DNA from: Diphasiastrum complanatum
Taxonomy: Eukaryota; Streptophyta; Lycopodiopsida; Lycopodiales; Lycopodiaceae
Reading direction: 5' to 3'
Length of the DNA stretch: 64,000 bases
Assembly (NCBI GenBank): GCA_029204225.1
Contig: CM055099.1
Span: 53,084,231-53,148,230 of the forward strand
The first letter of the stretch is position 1. The number at the start of each line of letters is the position of its first letter. Both the position numbers and the translations under genes were made by a program. Of the stretch, positions 32,860 through 44,480 are shown piece by piece. Below the pieces are notes generated by a model that saw only the letters and a list, made by a program, of their open reading frames with translations, had not been told where the DNA came from and did no database searches.

Positions 32860-34273
32860 TTTTTCCCTCCTTAAACTGCTTCTATTCTTAGAAGCTCTCT
32901 AAACATGAAAGAATAACAGGAACAATCTTTTAACTTTAAATATCAATCTAGAAAATAATTATCCTTAGTGAAACTTTCACATCAAACAAGTACTCAGAGA
33001 TAATTCTATTTTCCAAATGATAATCTCTACATTGGAGTACAACTCAGGTTTGAAAAAGTACACTAAGCGATAAATTTCCCAACTGGTTATATTCACCATA
33101 AGTTAGTAACATCACCTTCATGTAAAGCTTTTACATGAAATATTGGGTGAAATAACCTAACTTAAGATATCAAAGTCCAATTTCAAGACATGATAATTCA
33201 TTTAACTAGAATCTCTAGGAGAATCATTAAGATATAGAATCTATAGGAGAATCATTAACTCTGAGTATCCCAGATACTCTTTTGAGTTAAATGCTCCTGT
33301 TTCTAGCACCAAATACAAGAGAAATAGCTTTCATTCATCTTAATAGACTTGTTTGTCTCCTAAGATAACTGGAGATCCAATTCAAATGAAGAATTGTACT
33401 CAAGCATCTGCAGACCATAAACTGTAGTAGAATAACATCCACTAGATAATTTCAATTCTCCACAAATAAAGTACTTATTTTGTGAGAATATATTTGAGAT
33501 CCATAGGTCCTCAAATATAATACTGGAGTAGAGAGATTCAAAAACACTAATTCGAATTCTTACTCAAATAATAGATCAAGAATTAATCATCACACTTAAG
33601 AATCATTACAATTCCTTATAATCCTCTGACTATAATTAAGTATCTATTTATGATTCGTCAACCATAAATAATTAGAATCATATGATTTGTCAATCATAAT
33701 TTCTTGAAATCCAAATCATAATCATTTACAAGATACTAGAGTATATGTCTAACATAACTCAGAAAAAGTAAGAGTCATTCCAAAATCTTTCCATTAAGAA
33801 AATACTGGATTAAGGAATACTTTCTACCAGGATTCTTAAACTGAAGTGCAAAATTCAAGGTCTATATATCATTTGTAATTAAAGACAATCATCTTCAATT
33901 ACAAAAACTTTAGATTACAATCCAGAATCACATCTAGATATCCAAAGTCCTGTTGAATATCAATTCAGTTGTTATTCTTGGATTCATTATGATTCATTAT
34001 CCATTCTAGCTCTCTGGGATACAATCACTAATGAGCTGACTCCCTTCCTTAACTAAGGAATACTCTATCCCAAGAATACTGTATATCCAAAGCACACAAT
34101 TTTTAACACACTGATCATTTTACCAATTAACTTCATCCTGGAGTAATCAACTACTCAAGTTTTTTGTATTTCTCAAAGTGCCTCAAATGTTAAGGAAATG
34201 ACTCTGGCACAGTGTGGGGCTACCCTAAATGAGATTTAAGGACACTATCGGGTTTTTCGCAAAAAGCCGACAC
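32860..34273. other. Unassigned AT-rich non-coding segment
   Basis: About 1.4 kb, very AT-rich, with no frame longer than chance and no retroelement motif. It may be decayed internal sequence of the possible minus-strand element at 32341-32859. Confidence 0.4.
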
Positions 34274-35061
34274 TGTCATCTGTGGGAGTTTTAGTTCATT
34301 TCTACAGAGTGACATTTTTAGCTCATTTATGCAGACAGATTGTTTACGGCCAATTTTCACCACTTATCAGCAATCAATTTCTGAGAAGGAACGGGATGAA
34401 TGTCAACGGAACACCAGCCAACTGGCAATCGCATTTGACGACCTAAGTACTTAGTATAAATCAGCTATTCATACATCTCATTATCAATGATCAAGATCTG
34501 AAATGTTATTGTGAATTGTGAAGGGGCTGAGTGTTATTACACGATGCTTCCTATGCTCTTATCAAGCAGATCATTCATAATAAGAAAGTATTGTTGTTAG
34601 CTCTCTATCAAGCTTTCAAGCTTGAACTCTCTTGAGCATTCTAGCTCAATCTTTTAGAGATTTATTTTAGAGTTGCTATTGCGCTACTGCTTATCAGCAG
34701 AGCTGCTTATTATCAGACTTATTCTTAGTTACTCAGAGACAACTTAGAGTGCGTGGTTTCTATCCTCTATTGTCTTACACTCATTAGCATCTGATTTTGT
34801 TTTTCTGAATCAATACTATCTTCTTATTGCGTTCAGTATATGTTAGAATGCATGCATCACTGTATTGCTTTTGTAATTGATAGAAATCGTCTGAGAATTC
34901 AATACTTTATGTTTGGCTACGTAATCACTTAGTATGTAGCAATTTCAAAGTTAGTTGCTAAAGATTGAACGTGATTTTCATCACTACTGCTTTGTTCAAT
35001 TTTTGATAGGCATAGTCATGCACTGGAAGTAGGAAGACATTATCTATCATATTTTCCAACA
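34274..35061 (+). repeat. 5' LTR of copia element K
   Basis: Starts TGTCATCTGTGGGAG and ends TTTCCAACA next to the PBS. TATAAAT at 34455-34461 is a plausible TATA box. The 3' half resembles the A and B LTRs (TTTGGCTACGTAATCA, GCATAGTCATGC). The 3' LTR is missing, so the left end rests on the TG/CA rule and the B comparison. Confidence 0.75.
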
Positions 35062-35094
35062 TGGTATCAGAGCATTATATCATGGTATCAGAGC
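35062..35094 (+). other. Duplicated primer-binding site of element K
   Basis: TGGTATCAGAGC occurs at 35062-35073 and again at 35083-35094, as a 21-base tandem duplication. Only the first copy abuts the LTR. Confidence 0.85.
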
Positions 35095-35288
35095 GTTGAT
35101 TCTTCTTCAGGTCCGAATACTATTTTGATATCAGAGTGAAAGCTCTAATACTTGATATCTTTCACGATATCAAATTGATATCATATTCTTTAGTTCCTTT
35201 CATCGTTTCAGTATCAGAGAATTGATTTCCTGTTGTTGGCACTACTACATCTTAGCGTCATCGATACAATCGACAGACTAAGTTCCAA

Positions 35289-37048
35289 ATGGATTCTCAA
35301 AGTAAAGTTGGTCTTATTGTAGACAAGCTGAATGGATCCAATTATCATTTGTGGATATTTAAGATGAAGACCTTGCTAATCTCCAACAAGTTATGGGATG
35401 TTGTTACAGGTACAGAAGTAAAATCTGAAGACAACACATAAGACTCAAAGTGGAAATCGGAGGATGGTAAAGCTTTCGTGCTTATTAACCTCAATATATC
35501 AAATACACAGATTGGACACATAGCTGAAGCTAAAACGTCAAAAGACGTTTGGGACATCTTGAACTCACTATATGACGTGAGGGACATAACTACTAAGTTA
35601 CTTCTACGAAAGAAATTCTTCACATTCAAGATGTCTGATGGTGATTCGCTTCAGAGTCACATTAACCAGTTTAAAAATCTCTTGCAACAGACGGCCGCTG
35701 TTGGATCAGTCATAGACGATCAAGATGCAATTATGACATTGCTTTCAATCTTGCCCTCTACATATGAGAACTGGGTGATGATCATATCGACACACTCAGA
35801 TTTAACTCTTACTAGAGTTATCACTATGTTGTTGCAAGAAGACAATAGAAAAAGTCAAGACACTTTGTCTACTTCCTCCTCTCAGGCTCTACATGTCAAC
35901 AAAGGCTCTAAGCAACAGAAGTAGAAATGCTCCAAGAAGGCTGCAACGAATCATAAGTTGACTCAAAGTCAACTACAATAATCAAATTCACAGTCAAAGA
36001 AGATGTTTTGTAGGTATTGCAAGCACAATAACCATGAGATCAAGGATTGCCGAATTCTCCAAGCAAAAAATACAACCACGCAACTTGATCAACAAGCAAA
36101 CACAGTTTCATCATCTCCCCAGGTCAAAGTGGACGAAGGCGCATTCAGGTCACAGATCAAAGCGCATTTTTGAATGATTCATGGTTTCTTGATTCTGGAG
36201 CAACTCAACACATGACCAATCAACGTGAGATTTTCAACCCCTACATGCCTTACAGCATGAAAAAAATTGTTCATCTTGGTGACAATAGTACTCACACTAT
36301 TGATGGTGAAGGTACTGTAAGATTGCAATTCTAGAATGATCAATTCAAACTACTATCAAAGGTCTTATATGTTCCTAAACTCTCTACAAATCTATTATCA
36401 GTAAGTAGAATTGTAGATTTAGGTCATAAGGTAGAATTCAAATCTGATCAATGCAAAATTATTCATAGGAGTAATAAGATCCTTGCACTCGGCAAGAGGC
36501 AGGGTTACTTATATAGATTGGACCATCATATTTTGAGCATGTCTAGACAATCCATGGTTCTAGATCTCGAATATCCTTCTGATAAGGTCGATCTCCCTAT
36601 CTGTCATAGCTACGTCTTTGGAAAGCAGGCTAGGATTTCTTTTAGATCAAACCATAGGCATGCAACAAAAGGTCCATTAGATGTTGTTCATACAGATGTC
36701 CTTCATTGCTAGATGCAAAGTATTTCATTACTTTTATTGACAAATTCTCCAGAAGAACAGCTATTTATTTCATTACACATAAATCAGAGGCTTTCATCAA
36801 ATTGAGACAATTCAAAGAGCATGTTGAGAATCAAACTGGCAAACAAATCAAAGCACTAAGGTCAGATAACGGGGGAGAATACATCTCCACCGAATTCGAG
36901 GAGTATTGCCATAACAACAACATTGAACAACAATACATTACCTCCTATTCGCCTCAGTCAAGTGGTCTTGCTGAGAGAAAGAACATAACCTTAGTTGAAT
37001 CGGCAAAGTGCATGTTATCACATGCGACACTTCCAAAGTACATTTCTC
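35289..37048 (+). pseudogene. Copia element K gag-protease-integrase, truncated
   Basis: Gag starts at ATG 35289 (MDSQSKVGLIVDKLNGSNYH). A TAA at 35439 interrupts it, after which 148 codons are open (35478-35924), then more stops. Zinc knuckle CRYCKHNNHEIKDC is complete (about 36010). Protease WFLDSGATQHMT is at about 36183. The GAG-pre-integrase motif is deleted: YRLDHH passes straight to SMSRQSMVLDLEYPSDKV. In the integrase, VVHTDV is followed by a small deletion and frameshift, then FIDKFSRR (for the usual FIDDYSR) and RSDNGGEYISTE. The element ends after MLSHATLPK at 37048; RT, RNase H and 3' LTR are lost. A and B are its nearest relatives. Confidence 0.87.
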
Positions 37049-37059
37049 TCTAATGTAGA

Positions 37060-37480
37060 TCCTATAAGTTTTTTTAACTTTAAACATAATTATATTGAAT
37101 ATGATTGCCTTTTCATAGTGCTTTGGTGAAGTCGTCTAATACCAAAAAATAAGTGAAAATTCCTTGCTCTGAACTTTTTTCCTTACGTAGTAGTATTTGA
37201 TTTTGATATGCTTACTTCAAGAATGAAATCTTAGATTCAAAGATAGTGCGATTGTGCTTCTTTGATAGCCTTTGTGACAACAATATATTCTGATTCAGTT
37301 GATGATAATGCTATTGAGGTATGCTCTTGGTTGTCCCAGGATATTGGGCCTTTATTGAATAGAGATAAAAATTTTCATAAATCTTTTTCCAATAATATCA
37401 TCTTCATATGATATGCCATTGAATCTCTCAATAAGGTAGATAGAAGATGATTGTTCCATGTGTCTTGTAAAATGTTGGAT
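37060..37480 (-). pseudogene. Copia RNase H fragment L
   Basis: Minus-strand reading gives ALSSTESEYIVVTKAIKEA near 37310-37240, the conserved copia RNase H block. Surrounding codons are degraded. No other domain is attached; it may be the far 3' end of M or of a separate element. Confidence 0.6.
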
Positions 37481-37567
37481 GTGTTGTGACACCAACAATG
37501 TACTAGAAATTCACGTAAAAACATCTAAATCTTATCATCCCTTTGTCTATGATGTCTACCCTCGATT

Positions 37568-37586
37568 ACACACACACACACACACA
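37568..37586. repeat. CA microsatellite
   Basis: Nineteen bases of alternating A and C next to an LTR relic. Confidence 0.9.
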
Positions 37587-37593
37587 ATCAAGC

Positions 37594-38010
37594 TGTTGGA
37601 GGGTTTGTGGATATCAAGGCAATCCTAACCCTAGTTAATAAGAGAGAGGGATTTGGCACCCTGCGTGTGAGTCCAACCTGATGATCATATAGCTATTTGA
37701 TAATTAGAAAGTCAATAAAAGGACTTTAGGCCTTTTTATGAGACTTTTAATGTCGCAGGGCCTAAATGTCAAGTTAGTGAATAAATTAGGTGTTCCCACC
37801 AAATTTCAATTTCAAATTGGTTCCCTCCAATTATTGAATAGGTTCCCAATCTTTTTTAGGTTTGAATAGTTAGGGAGGTAGAAATGGGCCAATAGGATTT
37901 TGAGGCCAAGGTCCTCCTCTCCACCACAAATAGGGGCAAACTTGAGTTGCTCCTCATGTTCGAATCTTCATTTCAATACAAGCAGATTGGTTCTCTTATG
38001 GAATGGACTT
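37594..38010 (+). repeat. LTR relic related to element H
   Basis: Begins TGTTGGAGGGTTTGTGG, like the H LTR start. It later carries GGCCAATAGGATTTTGAGGCC, AAGGTCCTCCTC and an open TATA region, in the same order as H GCCAATAGGATTTTGGGAC and AAGGGCCTTCCCC. Divergence is high, so this is an old or sister-family LTR. The right end is not fixed. Confidence 0.55.
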
Positions 38011-38069
38011 GTGAATGTCCTTGCTCTCTAACTCTATTCCTCCATCTATCATGCTTTGTTGTATTTGCT

Positions 38070-40550
38070 ATTTGTTGGATTTGAATATAGTTGAGCCTTG
38101 CATACCAAGACCTTGGTGCTTGTTTCAGTCCATAGAGACTTGGAAACTTTTGATTCATCACCTTCTTTCACAAAACCTGGAGGTTGCTCCTTGTAAATCT
38201 CATACTCAAGGTAACCATTGAGAAATGAATTAGAAACATGAAGCTGGAACATACTCCAATTGTGAAAACATGCAAGAGATATAAGTATTCAAATTGTTAC
38301 CATTTTTACAACTGGTGCAAAGGTGTCTTCATAGTCAAGACCTTTGATCTGTGACTAGCCTTTGGCACAAGGTCAAGGCTTCAAACTCTTGGGTCATTGA
38401 TTCAACCCACATCTTGGATTGAAGGGCTTCTTGGAGATCTTTAGACTCTTCATCTGATATGAAGAGAGCATGATAGGAAGTTTCACCTTCCACTTGCCTT
38501 CCTCCTCCATCATATGTGAGCCTCCTTGGCTTAGATCTTGCTTGTGTAGATCTTCTTGGTGTGGTAGCTTGAATTTGCTCCTCCTCAAGCTCGGCCTCAC
38601 CACCTCTTGAGCAGCATCAAGATTGATGATTGATCCTGCATGAGACTCATTGATCTGTGCATCATCCAAGTTAAACTTCTGATTTTCATGGAAGATCAAA
38701 TCTCTACTAACAATATTCTTGTCAGTAGAAGGAAGATATACTTTGTATGCTTTTTTAGTGGATGCATATCCTACAAAAATTTCTTTAACTGCACTAGGAT
38801 CTTCCTTCTTCCTAGTTTCTAGAGGCACATGCACAAAGCATACACAACCAAAAATCCTATGATGATCTACCTTAGGCTTTTTCTTATACAACATCTCAAA
38901 TGATGTTTTTCCTCCTATTATAAGATTTGGAAGCCTATTACAAAGATATTTTGCACATGCAAATGCCTCTCCCCAAAATTCTTTAGGCAGAGAAGCTTCT
39001 AGCCTAATGGATTTTGCACATTCACACAAAGTTCTATTTTTTCTGTCTGCAACTCCATTTTGCTGAGGAGTATATGAACAAGAAAACTCTCTTTGAATGC
39101 CTTCTCTCTCACAAAAGTCTTTAAACTTATTGGAAGTGGATTCTCCTCCACTATCACTTCTCAAAGCTTTCAACTTAAAAAAAAACTGCTTTTCTACATA
39201 AGCTTTGAAACATGGCTTTTGAAGACAACATATAGATCCAAGAATATCTTGTATAATCATCTACAAAGGAAACAAAGCAGTTTGCTCCTCCTTTGCTCTT
39301 AGTTGATGAGAAATGAACATCAGAGTGCACTAGTTCAAATGATTGCTTTGTTTTGATGCTTGATCTAGGAAAAGGCCTTTTGTGTGATTTTGCCAGCACA
39401 CAAGCTTCACAAGGTAGAAGCTCCTTTGACAACGTCTTTGGTAGTCCAACAACTTTTCCTTCCTTGACCAGATTGCATGGCTTTGAAATTGGGATGACCC
39501 AATCTCTTATGCCACAGATCCTCCTGAAAAACCTTGGTCTCATAAGCAATATTAAAAATGTTAGCCCTCTCCCTAGAATCTAGTTTGTGCAACTTATCAA
39601 TTCTAGATCCTTTAGCAATAACTTCATTTTTTCTTGAGTTATACACTTGTCAACTTGAAACTTGACATCCAATCCACTATCAAACAACTATCCTACACTA
39701 ATGAGATTCTTAGTCAATCTAGGTACATAAAGTACATCATGTAAGCAAAAATATTTTGATGATGATGCATGCAGTGGAATACTACCTATTCCTTCAATCC
39801 TACACTCTACATCATTAGCAGTATAGATTGATCTTTTTGCACCTAGATATGGCATGAGATTAGTGAAAGAGTTCCTAGAACTAGACATATGGGAACTAGC
39901 CCCACTATCTATCCACTAGACTTCTTCATTCTTAAAAGGAAAAGATGAAAAAATAGACATCATTAATGAATCCTCTCTGTCACTCTCAACACCCTCACAC
40001 TCATCCTCATTAGTAAGGTTAGCTTGCTTAGATTGGTTCTTCTTCTTGAAACAGTTTGATGCATAGTGTCATTTCTTGCCACAGAAAAAACACTTGATCT
40101 ATGACAACTTCTTCTTGCCACTGGATGTTGCAGCTTGTGAGGACTGATCCTCACCACCTTCTTTGGCTTTGTCCTTCTTGAACTGTTGTTGTCCTTTGCC
40201 CTTGCCTCTTGACTTGTCTTTGATGAAGAGTGCTTTGTCATCTCCACCATCTTTCAATGAAAGTCTGTTGATCCTCAGCATCTTGTTCTCTTGCCTGCTT
40301 TCTTCAGCAATGAGAACACCTTGCAGTGTCTCCAAGGATGGAAGATTCTCCCTGACAACATAAGTCTGCACAATATTTTCATACTCATCTCTAAGTCCAT
40401 TTAGGACTACTTGAACAAGAGCATCACCAATACTAGCTAACTCTTGATGAAGATCCTTAACTCTCATGACATATGATGAAGCACTCTCATCTACTCTCCG
40501 ATAACTTAGAAATATTTGTTTTCTAATTGTAAGAAATCTAGAAGTATTCC
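38070..40550 (-). pseudogene. Copia element M gag-pol, truncated at both ends
   Basis: Minus strand. Gag is entered at NTSRFLTIRKQIF (40550), followed by MRVKDLHQELASIGDAL and a knuckle CFFCGKK-stop-HYASNC. Protease WIDSGASSHM lies at about 39910. Next come VLYVPRLTKNLISVG, GAG-pre-integrase LWHKRLGHPN, zinc-binding CEACVLAKSHKR and integrase ELVHSDVH, FVDDYTRYSW and RSDSGGES. A 288-codon frame (39260-38394) covers the integrase C-terminus (ADRKNRTLCECAKS, FGCVCFVHVP) and the linker. RT is short: an internal deletion joins ESMTQEFEALTLC to KGLDYEDTFAPVVKMVTI. It then continues SFLNGYLEYEIYKEQPPGF and SLYGLKQAPRSWYARL before breaking at about 38090. Gag resembles that of D. Confidence 0.86.
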
Positions 40551-40777
40551 TGGTGAATACGCCAAATCACAAAACTGCCAATTGCTTCATCCAAAGTATC
40601 GACATCCATTGTAGGAGCAGGCAATAACTTTCCTTTCTGAGTGGCTGCATGAACAATGATTGAGCATCTTCTGATACCAATCTGTTTTCCATGACAAGTT
40701 GCATTTGGATCCAATGAAAATATCTCACCAAGTTTACATTCTTTTGTTTTTATTGTAAGCACCACTAACATTCCCAC
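40538..40777 (-). pseudogene. Possible CACTA-type transposase-associated domain
   Basis: A 79-codon minus-strand frame. The segment KLGEIFSLDPNATCHGK ... LPAPTMDVDTLDEAIGSFV resembles the plant domain found with En/Spm-like transposons, in which a basic stretch is followed by LPxP, a TLGDA-like motif and SFVAWP. Here IWRI replaces the WP end, and the frame runs into the M gag breakpoint at 40550. A splice-acceptor-like TTAG lies just upstream. The match is from memory of the family pattern and should be treated as tentative. Confidence 0.35.
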
Positions 40778-41229
40778 TTTTAAGTTATATACAATGCCTA
40801 TAAAAGTAAAGACATTATCTTGTTAGAAATTTTCATTAAATAACAATTTGAGCATGCCAACATCCATCACTAATTTTTCATAGTTGAAGATTCATTTACA
40901 ACTACAACATTCATGATCTAGGTTCGCAAATATAATTTTTTTATGGGGCAAGATAGTGAAATTTTTCAATAGTGGAACTCATTCTGTCATATTTATTGTA
41001 AGCACCACTACCATTTCCAATTCCAAATTATAATCAACTTTTTTAACAAGCATAGACGTTCTCTTAGAACAAATTTCTATAGTACATTAGTTGAGCATGT
41101 CCATCTAGCACTAAAAGTTCATAACTGAAGATTTATTTACAATTACTGTTTTTGACGAACTAGGTTCGCCAAAATATCATTTTTATTGAACCACAATAGT
41201 GTTATTCTTTAGTAGTAAAAATCAATTCA
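40751..41229. repeat. 243-bp tandem duplication
   Basis: TATTGTAAGCACCACTA occurs at 40751 and 40994. The following sequences align in order through TTGAGCATG, a GAAGATT-ATTTACAA-T block and CTAGGTTCGC-AA-AT. The copies have diverged clearly. The second ends just before the FCP1-like frame at 41230. Confidence 0.8.
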
Positions 41230-42057
41230 ATGAACTTGTTGCAACATGGGTGGTTGGAATTTCTTAAAAACATTTTGTCAAATTTTAATATTGGCATTTG
41301 GTCCTCTATGGACTATGAAACTGTGCTTAGTATCTGCCCTTTCATGGAAAGGGAGGCATGTCAAAAGCTTCCATTTTTCATGTTGTGGAGCCTAGAAAAT
41401 TGCTACCAACATTCAAGTATAATGTGTCCCGAGAAGCCTTTTGTAGCTGCTAATTTCAAACCCTTGTGCTATATATGGCGTCATTTTTATCCTAGACTGA
41501 ACAAACACAACACGGTGCTTATAGATTATTCACCATACAAATCATGCATGAACAGTCCATTGAATTTTATATTTCCAGAGGCATATACTTCGTTTTCCGA
41601 CAACAACTATCTTATTGATGTCCTGTGGCCATGCTTAGAACAAATGAAAGAAGCTCCAGACATTGAGAGCTATGTAAAGTCACATTTCATTGGACAAGAA
41701 GCGGTTACTACTAGTCTCCCTTACTATAATATGCTTAGAGAAGTGATAGAAGTTCCTTGGGACTCCTGGAAATCAAAAAAATCTACCAAGGAACAAAAAC
41801 TGCATCCGGTTGGAGGAATGGCTACTGGGATGGCTCAAAAGCAGACTTCACTATACGAGGAGTTGGAATTAGAACAAGTGGAGCTTCTTTATGCTCTTAT
41901 GTAGAAACCTAAGCCATGGAAGCTTTCAAGGGGAGATGTATTTGCTATTTGTGTACATCTTGGGCTACAACAAAATAACTTTGGTGAACATGCAATGAGA
42001 GCGTACATAATAAATTTGATGGATAGACTCAAGCAAGAAAGAGCAATACTATATTAA
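41230..42057 (+). pseudogene. FCP1/NIF-type HAD phosphatase-like gene, broken
   Basis: The first frame has 224 codons (to TAG 41902-41904). The same frame stays open for another 50 codons to TAA 42055-42057, reading KPKPWKLSRGDVFAICVH after the stop, so the TAG looks like a premature stop in a 274-residue product. The body matches the FCP1/NIF (CTD small phosphatase-like, HAD superfamily) domain from its second motif onward: GWLEFLKNILSNFNIGIWSS, KPFVAANFKPLCYIWRHF, NTVLIDYSPYKSCMNSP and NFIFPEAYTSF. The N-terminal DxDx(T/V) nucleophile motif is absent, and IDYSP has Tyr where the family has a second Asp (DDSP). Catalysis would therefore be lost. There is an in-frame stop at 41197 and an acceptor-like CTTTAG at 41206-41211, so an upstream exon is possible but not seen. 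The tail after the domain is not a standard part of the family. This is the only host-type gene I recognise. Confidence 0.72.
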
Positions 42058-42689
42058 TTAATTTATTTGTTTTACCGTTTTGGTACATGACATTCACATA
42101 AAGAAAATACTTGCTATATAACTTCTATTGATCGCTTTTACATTTCTTACACTTTAGATAGTCATGAATATTTAACCAAAATAGTTTGCACTATGATGTA
42201 AGTTTTTTGAACAACATATATTTGTTTATTTGTTTCAATGATATTTGGATGGATCTATGTAAACATTTTGTAATGTCTAGAAATAAGTTATGCTTGTGGT
42301 GACGTGAATGCTATCACCTACAATTGATAAGTCTAGTATGCTTAAATAAAATAGAAGTTTTTATATTTTCAAAAAATTGTTCATTATGATTACATGAAAA
42401 TATAATTTAACAATTGAAAAGACATGATACAAAGTAAAGTAATTTCTAAATAGAATATTTAGTTCAGAAAAAAAAAATTGCAATTTAAACATGTCCAATT
42501 TTTTTTTGAAATGCCTTATAATGTTGCATATGAAAAACATAAATTCATCATTCTATATGGGCATTTTGCAGGTACCATAGTACAAAAAAAAAATTAAAAT
42601 TTATCAAATCAAAATATTTATTTTGTGTACTGACACCATATTTAAAATAAATTTATCTTCAAAAGACCTATTTAGTTCGGCAAAAAAGC
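42058..42689. other. Unassigned AT-rich spacer
   Basis: Downstream of the FCP1-like gene. It is very AT-rich, with A and T runs and no convincing frame. AATATAAT- and AATAAA-like strings occur, but I cannot assign a polyadenylation site. Confidence 0.45.
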
Positions 42690-42831
42690 TTCCAATAGAT
42701 CAAAAGATCCCATCTACATATGCAAGAAACTCGATTTTTGGGTAGAAGTCAATCTAGCATGCTCTAGCGTTGATATATTCACCAAATCCTTGATAGATGT
42801 GCTTGATCCTTTCATAACCTGCAACACAAGA
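42690..42831 (-). other. Remnant of element O internal sequence
   Basis: Short stretch inside the PBS of O. No coding motif is visible before the sequence merges with the spacer. Confidence 0.35.
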
Positions 42832-42843
42832 GCTCTGATACCA
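42832..42843 (-). other. Primer-binding site of element O
   Basis: Minus strand TGGTATCAGAGC directly beside LTR end ATTCACA. Confidence 0.9.
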
Positions 42844-43661
42844 TGTGAATAATTTGGGATCAAGCAAGTTCCAAATCCATAACCTGATCTATGGTTAGAA
42901 ATAGATCACCTCTAACAATCCTGCCAATGTAGAAAAACCAACATCTACCTAATGAAAGAAAAGCAAACTCACTAAGAACCTGATCAAATATCAAACATAA
43001 GATATAATGAAGTTGCTATCTATACAAAAATAGTAAGCTACTATATTGAACACCTGTGGATCCGAAAATAACATAAAATAAGCATTCTACACACAAGATT
43101 GCAAGATATCACCAATATAGTGCACCAATGAATAGATGAATCTAAGAGAACCATGTATAAGCATGAAATGAGATAATATAGAGAGAATGTCTTCTCTTCA
43201 ACGAGTTACATCCTTTTATAACAGGTCCAAGCCTAACTTTAAACTTTGGTTTCCCTCCATAATGAAAAACTTTGACTATTATTGTGACTAGATTCAATGT
43301 CTCTACTACTCAAATTGAATCTATCAAAAACTCGTGTTCTATAGTTTTCCACACTTTTCAAGAGTGTTTATTCAAATGCTTTTAGACTACTATAGCTTTG
43401 AAAAGTCAAACTCTAAGTCTAATATGAAAATTGGCCTCAATTGTGTATTTGACAATTTATCAAACTATGACCAATCTTGATTAAACTAGTTGAAATCTTT
43501 CACAAGAGTGACTCATCAGTTGATAATGGACCATACCTTGTGCATTTCTTGATACATAGAGTCCCTTGTCTTTGCTTGTATTCTCCCTTGTGCTTGAAGC
43601 ACATCCTTGTAAGACACAAACAACATTTCTTGTTACAAAAATGACATTTTTAATTCCAACA
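42844..43661 (-). repeat. 5' LTR of copia element O (818 bp)
   Basis: On the minus strand it runs from TGTTGGAATTAAAAATG (43661) to AAATTATTCACA (42844). A minus-strand TATAAAAGG lies near 43212. It cuts the 3' part of gag N, so O is younger than N. The other end of O is lost. Confidence 0.75.
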
Positions 43662-44480
43662 ACAAAATTATTCCAAATCGATTTTTAAATATTTAATGCA
43701 ACATTCAAGACCAATCATATTACCTCCTTGGCTGAGCATGTTTCCATCAAAGCCAACCACTTCATCGCCATTCTTGGGAGTGCCATCACCAATATCATAA
43801 GTGCTATTTCTTTTATTATCACAGCCATTAGTTGTTAGTCTATGTCTCATAAAGCATTCACTTGCACAATGAACATATTCCCCACAATGAAAACATTAAA
43901 CTTGAGATTTGTTCATGTTACTTTCAAGTGAGGCATCAAAACCTTCATTAGTGAAATTAAATCTTTCCTTATTACCCCTTCTGGATCCACCCCTTCTCTC
44001 CATTTTGATGAAGAAGGCTTTTTCATTGTCCCTTGAGTTGATCGAGTGAAGCTTCACCCTTGCTTACTTGGTATGTTGGCATGTATAGAATCTTTGCGCA
44101 ACAACTCATTATGTAATTTCTTCAAGGTAGGTGTCTCCTTGACTCTTCAAGATAACACCTCTTGATTTATAGAGTCTTGTAATGTGTTCCAGTCCTCCTT
44201 TTTCATAATGGCTCCCTCCAACTCCATGTTGACTTCATTGAACACATTCATTTTGATGACATGTAGAGCTAGTCTACCTCTCTTGTCAACCTAACTCCAC
44301 TTTGCACTTGTTGAAGGGTCCCTTCAACAACAAATACAATTTCCATCAAATTGTGTATCACCAACAAAGATTACATTCCTCATTCTCCAAATATATTAAC
44401 TAAAAGATGTCAGTTTATCACTTGTTTCCAAGACTATTGCCATGAAGTGCCATTTTGATTACATAGTGAAAATATAGATC
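43662..44480 (-). pseudogene. Copia element N gag
   Basis: Minus-strand gag with many stops. Recognisable blocks are RGRLALHVIKMNVFNEVNMELE (counterpart of ARMALHFIKMNVSNEI in D), ELLRKDSIHANIPSKQG and a complete zinc knuckle CFHCGEYVHCASEC near 43870. The frame after the knuckle (43850-43668) is open for 60 codons before the LTR of O. Family placement with D and J is clear; the precise start is not. Confidence 0.72.
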
